Assembly: GCA_003693705.1 (NCBI GenBank)
Contig: RBZT01000500.1
Span: forward strand, 1-64,000
Source of the DNA: Polymyxa betae
Lineage: Eukaryota > Endomyxa > Phytomyxea > Plasmodiophorida > Plasmodiophoridae
Reading direction: 5' to 3'
Length of the DNA: 64,000 bases
Part shown: in pieces, positions 47,903 to 56,731 of the stretch
How positions within the stretch are numbered: position 1 is the stretch's first letter
Layout: each line of letters starts with the position of its first letter
Notes under the pieces: generated by a model
Seen by the model: only the letters and a program-made list of their open reading frames with translations
The model's database searches: none
What the model was told of the DNA's origin: nothing
Position numbers and translations under genes: made by a program

Positions 47903-48703
47903 TTATTCATCACATGTGAAACTGAGTCCTGTCTCCCTCTCATATAAATGTAGCAGTACAGGTCCCAAATTCTCAGCAGGTTCCCATGTCTTAGGCCAGG
48001 GTTTACCATTACTTTGTCGACCTGCCCATTCCACCAAGAACAGCGTCTTACCTTCCTTCGGCTTCTTCACATGTTTAACGATACGTTCAGCCTCCCAAAT
48101 CTCGGTGTGCTTAACAGGGGCTGCAGAGCCTCTTTTCTCAGCACGCTCTAACTTGGAGAAATCCGAGATGAAATAGGCGGCGTCCATAATATTGCATTGG
48201 ATTTCAAAGCTGAAGCAGCGCTTCTCGCCGACCTCCATCTCCCTGAACGCGTTCTCGTAAAAACACTCATCGGCGTAGCCATCATCGCCTGAATCGACAT
48301 CATAATAATGGGTGCCGTTCATGCACGCTTCATATTCCTGAGATAAGCAGGGTTTTGGAGCAATCGACTGTGTCAATTGTTGCTCGATTCGCATCTTCTT
48401 GTGGATGTGACTAATGGATGTCGTTGCTAATGGCACAAAACCACATGTCTCAACGATTTCTGTATAGGGGGCCTCGAACTGTGTGAAATCAATGGATTTC
48501 GGTAGAGGAGTCGAGACGGCGGCCATCGGGTAATCGCGGCGTCGGTTGGGTTCGACTTTGGACCAGGTTGATAGCAGCGTCAGACGTAGGTTGTCGTAGA
48601 GGCGATCTGGGAGACGTGCGCTGCGCTCGTGCTGACAGGTCTGACCGCAGCTGATACAATCGTTGCGAAGGGAGCTAGCCGGGGCCGATTCGGATGCCAG
48701 CAT
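47903..48703 (-). CDS. Chromodomain protein
   Basis: Intronless 266-aa protein. A C-terminal chromodomain is clear: WEAERIVKHVKKPKEGKTLF joined to LVEWAGRQSNGKPWPKTWEP and AENLGPVLLHLYER. Aromatic-cage positions are Trp, Trp and Trp/Glu-type, as in methyl-lysine readers. The N-terminal part has a CISCGQTCQH motif, then an acidic/Tyr-rich middle (YYDVDSGDDGYADECFYEN). It could be an HP1- or CDY-like reader, but no chromoshadow domain is present. Tail-to-tail with WDR60, 29 bp apart. Confidence 0.82.
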   Translation of the reverse strand: MLASESAPASSLRNDCISCGQTCQHERSARLPDRLYDNLRLTLLSTWSKVEPNRRRDYPMAAVSTPLPKSIDFTQFEAPYTEIVETCGFVPLATTSISHIHKKMRIEQQLTQSIAPKPCLSQEYEACMNGTHYYDVDSGDDGYADECFYENAFREMEVGEKRCFSFEIQCNIMDAAYFISDFSKLERAEKRGSAAPVKHTEIWEAERIVKHVKKPKEGKTLFLVEWAGRQSNGKPWPKTWEPAENLGPVLLHLYERETGLSFTCDE

Positions 48704-48805
48704 GAAACTATTGGGAGGTGGTTCATAAGAGGCGCGTCTATGTTACAGGGGCGGGACAGTCGATTTCTCCGTGATACCCCGCAGTTTTTGATTGGCGCGA
48801 CTTGT

Positions 48806-49375
48806 ACAGGTTCACTGCTTGCCCTTACGTTAACGATCCAATGGCAATCAGCACGGGCTGCGACTCATCGAGTCAACTGTAAGACTGTTATTCTATTACA
48901 GTAGTCGAAGCGGGGATAAAATTGGTCTAGTCGCAGTCGGATTACTGTCGCCGGCTTGGGCGCTCAGTGGTTGTTTCTGGACTACGACCAGGGCTTGTCA
49001 CTGTCCTTGATATATGGTGGGCTAGTGACGTTACGGTTCCAATGGCTGCGATTAGACGCCCTTTGAATGTTCTACTGTGGCTATGTTACGGAACAGGTTC
49101 ACTGCTTGCCCTTACGTTAACGATCCAATGCCCATCAGCACGGGCTGCCACTCATCGAGTCAACTGTAAGGCTGTTATTCTGTTAGTCGAAGCGGGGCAC
49201 AAGTGTGGTCGAGACGCAGTCGCATTACTGTCGCCGGCCTGGGCGCTCAGTGGTTGTTTCTGGACTACGACCAGGGTTTGTCACTGTCCTTGATATATGG
49301 TGGGCTAGTGACGTTACGGTTCCAATGGCTGCGATTAGACGCCCTTTGAATGTTCTACTGTGGCTATGTTACGGA
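48806..49375. repeat. 287-bp direct tandem duplication
   Basis: Two head-to-tail copies, 48806-49092 and 49093-49375, both opening ACAGGTTCACTGCTTGCCC and both closing GGCTATGTTACGGA. Identity is about 90-95%; the second copy is slightly shorter. Neither copy has a supported coding frame. It lies in the 5' flank of the chromodomain gene. Confidence 0.92.
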
Positions 49376-49553
49376 ACAGACAACTATCTCGATACTCGCC
49401 AAAGCTCTTCGTTCTGTGTTTTGATGGATGGCGATGGCGAGCGATCCGTGGTAGACGTCCCCCATCAATCCAGCTGACCATCTTCTGCGACATAAGACGT
49501 CGTAAAGTTCGGTGCAAGTAATCGCAATCGTCAAGCATTTATATAAATGTCTA

Positions 49554-49641
49554 TTGCTTGTTAGATGATGGGAGGAAAACTATCTCGTTGCTAAAGCACA
49601 TCTGCCAACGACATAGATCTGCATTATTTTCTAATTGATCT
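49554..49641 (+). pseudogene. Decayed fragment of the EgtD region of the ergothioneine fusion gene
   Basis: About 88 bp matching 60330-60417 in the fusion gene: shared runs include GATGGGAGGAAAACTAT and CCAACGACATAGATCTGC. The match includes the last bases of the source intron (TTGCTTGTTAG), so the copy came from genomic DNA, not from spliced RNA. Several substitutions and a net 2-nt deletion break the frame. No further homology is seen on either side. Confidence 0.85.
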
Positions 49642-49940
49642 TGGCTATGTTCAGTATATCTGCGAATACAATCTGGCTGCTTCATATTTGACATTCATGG
49701 AGTCTTGTCTTAGGGGAATAGCCCTCAATGGCTGTTCTTTACCTTCTTCAACTCCGATAAAGTAATGTAGCAAAACCGGGATTATAGAATCGTGCATTTC
49801 CTTTATTGCCTAATCAGCGGTGCAAAGCTGAGCACCAACCTCAATGTGGTGTTGGAAAGTCAAAAAGCAATCGATGAGATATATTGAGATCGTACCTGGG
49901 TACACTCTCGGTAATTCAGCGAATTGTCTTTAAGAACAAA
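49642..49940. other. Intergenic, no gene seen
   Basis: AT-rich spacer between the pseudogene fragment and the NDK gene; probable promoter of the latter. No motif that I can defend. Confidence 0.4.
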
Positions 49941-51716
49941 ATGGCATCGGCTGCGAAAGCCGAAGCTGTGGTCGTTATCGACCCTGAAATTGTCCAGCAA
50001 GGCCGTAAACAACAAGACATGGCGATATTATCAGAGCAAGGGTTAAGTGCCGATTTTATCGCTGATAATCTTATCTAACTCTCCTACTCAGATTCTCCAT
50101 CGTTAAGCAGAAGACGTTTCAGATGTCTCCCAACCAGGCGAAGAGATTCTGTGGCGGTGATGAAGTCATTGCGAGTCGGTTCTCGGCTGGACCAATCTGC
50201 GCCCTGATCGTCACTCGCAGCGATGATAGATCGCCTTACGAATCCTTGCGGGAAATCAATCTCGAGACGGTCTTCTTCACCAAGACACCCTATGAAGCTC
50301 TTCGGGCCAAGGTGAACGAAGCATTCGAAATGAAAATTTTGTTTAGATTTGGGTCACTGTCTTTGTTCTCAATAAGAAGCGCTAATCTGGTCATAGATGG
50401 CGCTTTTCCCGGAGCAGAAACAGTTCGAGCGAACGTTTGCTGTCGCTACTGGAGATAAAGCACTTGCTGCGTTAGAAGAAATCATCACTCGAGAAAGCTA
50501 CATCATTGTGTGGCGTGAAGAGCGAGCTCTGTCCAGCTCCGAAGCCGCCGTATTACACGTTCAGCTTTCATTCGAGCAGAAAACGTCGCCATGGTCGAAT
50601 ACACGAATCCTATCTGGTCTGACATTCTTCTGCAGATTATTCGTCCTCGATAAAGTCGGAGCTGTTAACGACCTGCAGTTAGCTGCCGGACCGCCACCGA
50701 CGCCGATTGCAGCTTCGAGTTCCGTCGCCGACGCCCTGAAGGCTATTCGTTTGCTTTGGCCGGAAGGGTTTCCTGTCATCCGAACGCTCGGTAACGAACT
50801 CTTCACTCTTCCTGCTTGCAGCTGATTATCCTGAGTCAGGTTTAATCAAACCGGATGCAGTACGACGCGGTGATCACATCGCCATTCTACAGCTTATCAT
50901 TGAATCCGGATTCACGATCGTCGCTGAGAAGCTCCTGCAACTGACCGTCGAACGGGCGAAGGAATTCTACGAGGAACATCACGGCCGCCCCTTCTTCGAT
51001 GGCCTTGTCGAATTCATGGCGTCGGGCCCGCTGGTAGGGCTTTAAGGATTTGAGGCTCACGGATTCTCAGCAATCTGTTGCCCAGGTTGCACTGGCGCTA
51101 TCACGTCCGAATGCGGTCTCGGCCTGGCGTACAGTCCTGGGTCAGCGCGACCGACAATCGCCGGTATCCAGCGCATTGACGCCAATGTACAGGGCCCACG
51201 AACTCCAATACGGCGCGAGAACTGGCGCCGACATCGTTTCGTGCTTTGTATGGGACAGATGGGCAGAAAAACGCCTGCCATGGATCGTCGTCATCGACGG
51301 CTGCCGCACGCGAACTGGCGTTCTTCTTTCCCGAACTGCCGCCTGATAACCCCAATATCACTAAGGAGGCGATCTCGTCGTTCCTGACTGATAAGCCCGA
51401 TTTCCGCCGTCAGCATGAAGTCAGCTTGAACGAAGTACGCCATGAACGGATTGAAGTCAGTCCGATCTGATTAACAATGATGTAGATTCTGATTCGCGCT
51501 TTAACACATTTGTGTCGAACGAAACCTGTCGGTTTGAATGCGATCGCTGAGCTCGGTTACTGGTTGCGCGATAACAATCCCCGCAAACCGAAAGTTATCG
51601 CGCCCTCCCAGACCTGCGAACAGAACAAAACCGATTCCGGAACGATCCTTGACAAGTCAGAATTGCATTTCGGATCCTTGATTCTCGATTTGCTTTTGCC
51701 CTCGCCAATATTCTGA
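49941..51716 (+). CDS. Triple nucleoside-diphosphate-kinase-domain protein with C-terminal Dpy-30 motif
   Basis: Start MASAAKAEAVVVIDPEIVQQ at 49941. NDK domain 1 is degenerate (GFSIVKQKTFQMSPNQAKRF). Domain 2 is also degenerate (FERTFAVATGDKALAALEE, then LFVLDKVGAVNDLQLAAGPP). Domain 3 is near complete: LIKPDAVRRGDHI, FYEEHHGRPFFDGLVEFMASGP, GPTNSNTAREL, FRALYGTDGQKNACHGS with the active-site His. A 30-nt intron (51456-51485) then joins RHERIE to ILIRALTHLCRTKP and ELGYWLRDNNPRKPK, a Dpy-30-type dimerisation motif. NME8 has three NDK domains and NME5 has one plus Dpy-30; both are ciliary. Catalysis, if any, should rest on domain 3. No thioredoxin domain is seen. Confidence 0.75.
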
Positions 51717-51873
51717 TTTTGCTGGTTTTTTTCGGCTGAATAAATCTTTTTCTGTTTCAAGCTTCAATTGGGATCTGGCAATGAAGGAAAATTTTTTGCC
51801 GATCATTTGAGATGGAACACCTTTGTTTCTGTCATATCAGCGAACTGGTTGATTCGTATCCATCCAGATAATC

Positions 51874-53378
51874 ATGCGTTTAACGAGGTTTTCTTTACTT
51901 AGGCTTCGTAGCCGATCGCTCTCCAACTATGTTCGCATCGTATTCATGCTGGGCGGCCCCGGATCCGGTAAACACACGCAATGTGATCTGATGAAGCGGC
52001 ACCTCGGTCAGCAACATACTGCTTCCCATTCTCTTTTTGCTAATTGCAGCTTAGGCTATTGTCACATTTCGACCGATGATCTGCTCCGTGCCGAGATTGA
52101 CGCCAAGACCATCAAAGGACGCGCCATAGAAGAGACGCTGCAGCAAGGCAAATTGCTCAAAGACGAGATCGTTCTCGATCTGATCTTAGAACATATGCTA
52201 CGATCCGGGGCCAGTACATTCTTGATCGACGGATTCCCGAGACGCCTCGATCAAGCATTCAAATTCGAGGAGCACATCGCGCCCTGCGATTTCGTCCTGT
52301 TCCTGGACGTCCCAGATCAGGTTAGAGAACATTCACCTGTTGACGATCGTTTCTGATCCCCGTCAGACGCTGATCGAGAGACGGGCTCGGGGCTCTTCGG
52401 CCGCTGAAGAAGAGCAGGCACGAAACCAGGCTCGGAGCCAGATTGCCTGCTTGCATCAAGAACAACTGCCTGTTGTTCATCATTACGAACAATTCGAGAA
52501 GGTTCGCAAAGTCGATGCGGCCGGCACCCCAGATCAAGTGTACGACCGCATTCGACGGATTGTTGCCGCATCCGACCCAAACGCGAAACGACCGAAAACA
52601 ACGCTGGAAAGGTACACGCTTGTTTGTTCTTTATTTGATGCGGCAATTCATTCGGCGATAGACTTGAAGCGGACGCAATGGGCAGCAAGATCACGGTGGT
52701 TTTCGTTCTGGGAGGGCCCGGATCTGGGAAAGGGACACAATGTGATTTGATGAAATCGCAATTAGGTTGGGGAATGAAGACCGAGTAACGATTTCATTGA
52801 TGCTGATCTTCGTGAAGGGTTCTTCCACATTTCTTCTGGAGATCTGCTGCGTGCGGAGATCGCGAACAAGACGCCGCTGGGCCTATCGCTCCAGGAGACG
52901 ATCGTCCAGGGGAAGCTGGTCGACGACAACGTGATCCTAACTATGATCGAGAACGCCATGTTGAAGTCGGGAGCGAATAAGTTTTTGATCGATGGGTTTC
53001 CGAGGCGATTGGATCAAGCGTTCAAGTTTGAAAAACGTATCGCCCGGTGTGATATTGTCCTGTATTTCCAAGCTCCCGATCAGGTAAACAACTGTTTGTC
53101 CGAGTTTCTCAGTTCAAAACAATATTTGCCTTTGAAACGTTTTAACCATTAAATAGGTGCTAATCGATCGCCTTCTCGAACGTGGCAAATCCAGTGGAAG
53201 GTCGGACGATAATATCGAGACAATTCAAAAGCGGCTGCACACGTTCCATGAAGAGTCTTTGCCCGCTGTGGAGCATTATCGACTTTTCGACCGAGTCCGA
53301 ATGGTTGATGCTGTTCGTCCCAAAGATCAAGTATTCGACGACGTCAAACGAATCATGGCTAAAGAGATATCAGTTTAG
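51874..53378 (+). CDS. Double adenylate-kinase/UMP-CMP-kinase-like protein (tandem fusion)
   Basis: Two full AK folds in tandem. Domain 1: a basic N-terminus (MRLTRFSLLRLRSRSLSNY), P-loop GGPGSGKHTQC, ISTDDLLRAEID, FLIDGFPRRLDQAFKFE, then across an intron DQTLIERRARGSS. Domain 2: P-loop GGPGSGKGTQC, ISSGDLLRAEI, FLIDGFPRRLDQAFKFEKRI, LIDRLLERGKSSGRSDDN, ending KRIMAKEISV. A 50-nt intron (about 52614-52663) joins TLER in frame to LEADAMGSKITVVFVLGGP, so both domains can lie in one chain, as in AK5. Alternatively domain 2 starts alone at ATG 52678. The P-loop His in domain 1 is unusual. The basic N-terminus could be a mitochondrial presequence. Confidence 0.8.
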
Positions 53379-54282
53379 TTATCGGATGCGAGTTTAGTAC
53401 AGTTGTCCAATTTTGTACGCATGCGAGCCAGAACTACAATGTGGCGATTTAGCTGAATTCATGCATAGATTGTTTAACATGTCCGTCTGAGCACGATACT
53501 GTTCTTTGTAATCCGACATTAAATTGCAGTTGTCTAAAATAACAGAAGTTAACCTATGGTGCGTCATATGGCAATATCGTATACATTTGGATCTCTGAAT
53601 CCTTTTACCTTCCTGATACTTCTAAAGGCTTTAGAAGCAAAGATGGTTTTGAGACAGTATACAGACATCGATCCAGGTATAACAGGAAAACATACTTTTG
53701 ATGGGTACGTTCGGAAAATCAAATGAGATCCGGCGTCAATCGCTGCACGCAAACAACAGCCGCGCCATGGATTGCAGCAGGCTCTCGGTTGCTGCTTATG
53801 GTTGATCGCTTGAGATTCTAGCAAATGCCATTACGACACGACTAACAACACTAGAGCTGGATCAAGAAGCGCAAAAGAAGAAATCTACCAGTGGTTAGTC
53901 AGATAGTGTGATTCGTTAGCTAACACTGCTGTGCAATTTTCCTGTCTTGCTTATCAACAAGGTTGAGGTTACAGATGCAATATTAATGTCATTATGACTT
54001 GATGATTTATTCTAATGCGTTCTGGGTAAATAATCTTAACAACGCGCTCAAACTATGCATTATATTAGCATACTTCAGGGCGCCGGTCTGAATACAGAGT
54101 TAGCTTTAGACTGTTCTAAATGTAGTGAACTTACAGAAAGGTGGACGCGAAGGACATTTTTCTGCCATGTGTCCAGTTATAGGTCTTTTGTTTAAATTTT
54201 GCATGTGCATTTGATAAGAGCCTGTTAACTGGCATAAATGATTTTCCGGATCTGCATTCTAAGATAACATCTTAGTATCGGG
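53379..54282. other. 900-bp intergenic region, no gene supported
   Basis: AT-rich with only short frames in all six frames (longest 86 codons on the minus strand, no motif). No tRNA, repeat or conserved element seen. Confidence 0.45.
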
Positions 54283-56004
54283 TTATGCTATGTAGAAAGC
54301 ATTATCGTTTACCTTGCAAACGACCGGCCGATTGGCGCCCATTTTGTTCTCGTCGAATATCTTCAATCCATAAATATCAGCAATCGTAAATTCACTGCAA
54401 TTGATGCTATCAGATGATGGGCCAAATAGGCCAGCAGCTTTCCAGATGCTGCAGACAAACACACAGCAGACCATCGCTCTACCGCGTGCACGTTTACCAT
54501 CACGAGTTCGATTATATAGCATTGTGTCCTAGTAGCTTATGAGCTTCCACATATAAAAGCTGAAACTTCTGACTTCTTCCACAATGGTTGGCAATGCACC
54601 ATCTGCGACGCCTTGAGATTTAGCTTCCTGAAGAAGCTGAGGAACTGTTAGGTTATAAGTTCCCAGGCGAGCATTCCATGCTTGATGGAACATTCGATCA
54701 GCAACCGAGGGGGCGAGGCGGTGCGCCCAGTGTGCCAGCAATGATACATGATGCCAGGTCAGGCCAAGCGTGAAATCAGGGGCCAGTAATGGGTAATTTT
54801 CTGAAATCGTATCTAGCCATGACCAGAGCATATTCTCGTACCCATAGTCAAATCCCTCATTGTCAGCGAAAAATTGCCACGCAGCGTTGACATCAAACTT
54901 GCTTTTGACCTCGGCTGAGAGAGGCATCCAGACCACGTTGAAGTTAGCTTTGTCAGCCAGATCCATCCTAAGACGACACATAAAGTGACAATTTAAATGG
55001 GATTGTCAGAATACCATTTCTTGAAAGGCGTTTTCTGAATTCCATTGACAGGCCAATAGCTGGATTTGGAAGTTGATTCCAGAACGAACAATTCATTAGT
55101 ACCAGGCTCTCTTAATAGAACTACTGAATGGCCAGCATTAGCGCCCATAGCCCAGGCTAGCATTGGATCGACACCATCAAGTCGCATGATAGCCAGCGAA
55201 TCTCCAGAACCAAATTGGTTCTCATCGATATTGGTGCGACCGACAGGGCGGGGTGCGAATTTCGGAGCAAACGGCTTCGATTGTTTCAAGAAATCAATAT
55301 TTGCTTCAGCTGATTTCTTCGAAACAGAGCATTGTGTCAGTGGCTGCCGGAATAGATCAACGGTGCGCAGCAAAGAAGTAATTCGTTGCTGTGTTGAGCC
55401 AATGAACCGAAACAGACGTATGCCGTTGTTCATCAGATCCCAACGTAAGGCATTGTCACTTTCATTTGGGAGGTCAAACGTGAATGTATGCAGACCAGAA
55501 CGGAATATAACGATATGACTTAAATGATTCATAGAACCAGCAATGTAGCCATCTGAGCAGAATATGTTTTTCGGAGACCCAACTTCCATCTTTAGCTGAC
55601 TATAAGCACAGATTGAGTGTGAATATCGCATAGCCGACTGCCTCCTACATCTTATTCTTTACAACTTCAGCGGTAGCATTTAAATATTCGAAGCAGGGAT
55701 GGTTGTCTAGCCGCAAGGAGATAGGAGCTCCGGGGAAGACGGAGGCTTCATAATTAGGAACGAATCCGAAATAGCGGACAGGCTCCGGGCGCTCCGGGTC
55801 CATGTCCATCTCAAATAGTTGTTGGGCGCTGAAGAAGGACGACAGCGAAGTCGACAACGAATCAAACATGTCCTTGACCTGATCATTGATGGGGCCGTCG
55901 TGTCTTTGAATGACAGGCTTGAGCTCGCCATAGTTCAGATCACTACGATAAGACCACGAATGGGCGGAGAGGAGAATGAGAATCAAGAACGAGAATAATG
56001 TCAT
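54283..56004 (-). CDS. Secreted protein with papain-like (NlpC/P60-style) signature, uncharacterised
   Basis: Signal peptide (MTLFSFLILILLSAHSWS). The body has SDGYIAGSMNHLSHIVIFRS, FTFDLPNESDNALRWDLM, then LAWAMGANAGHSVVLLREPG, LFVLESTSKSSYWPVNGIQK, WLDTISENYPLLAPDFTLG and a C-terminal exon with NRTRDGKRARGRAMVCCVFV, INCSEFTIADIYGLKIFDE. The combination 'GH(S/T)', 'YWP.NGIQ.TP', a Cys-Cys-x-Phe-Val-Cys and a later Cys pair resembles an uncharacterised secreted family of protists and invertebrates; a Cys/His hydrolase fold is my inference. Three introns join the blocks. About 500 aa, extracellular or lysosomal. Confidence 0.65.
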
Positions 56005-56731
56005 TGCATTAAGAGATTGAGCTTAAGGCCGCTCTCACTTGGTTGTGGGAGCCCACATGCCAAACGAACGACTTGAGCGGGCAGCGCCCGACGGATGATT
56101 TACGTTCGAGCATGTCAATGACGCAAGTTCCCCGATCCGAGCGCCTTCAGGATATTTATGAAATATGATTGGCGTCCAGTTTGAGTGGCCTATCAACGAC
56201 ATCAAATACGGTTCGCTTGAATACAGTTTTCTCTTGAGAACTGACAGCTTGATAATCGTTGATTACATGTAGAAGTTTCTGGTTTTTTTGCCAACTCTCT
56301 ATAGATACGAACACGAATGTAACATACCTATAGCATTTATAGTCTTTCGTAATAGAGCGTTCTGACTTTTTCCTAATCGTGCAGTTTCTGTAGAATGAAT
56401 TGAATGGTCTCTTGATAGCAATCAGACTTGCCAACGATGGAGATGGAATTTTGGCAAAGAATTTGCTCGCTTATAAAGATTTCGCAATAGCTCAATAGTA
56501 AACATTCCAGAGTATTCTGCGTCCGTTGCATTAATTGTCACTTAAGGGAATATTCGCGCGGTCAATTCAGACTCCAGACCACTTGTGATCGGCCAACTGA
56601 GGATTCTCGAATTTGCGATAGAACGGCGACCGTTTTTTTATGCCGATCTGCCGCTGCGATTTTCATCCACTACTTTATTTTGCAGGCTATTGGTGTGGCA
56701 GAATACTAAGGCGAGCAAGGTGGCCGATTCA
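56005..56731. other. Divergent intergenic region
   Basis: 5' flanks of the secreted protein (minus) and the ergothioneine fusion gene (plus). A 93-codon minus-strand frame at 56156-56434 is AT-rich with no motif and is not called. No TGA(G/C)TCA site noted here. Confidence 0.4.

Noticed and set aside
48629-49538. Proteins in the 287-bp duplication (frames such as GSLLALTLTIQ)
   Set aside because: The frames are broken between copies by indels and show no known domain; treated as non-coding repeat.
56156-56434. 93-codon minus-strand frame upstream of the fusion gene
   Set aside because: AT-rich codons, no motif, no signal peptide and no splice partner.
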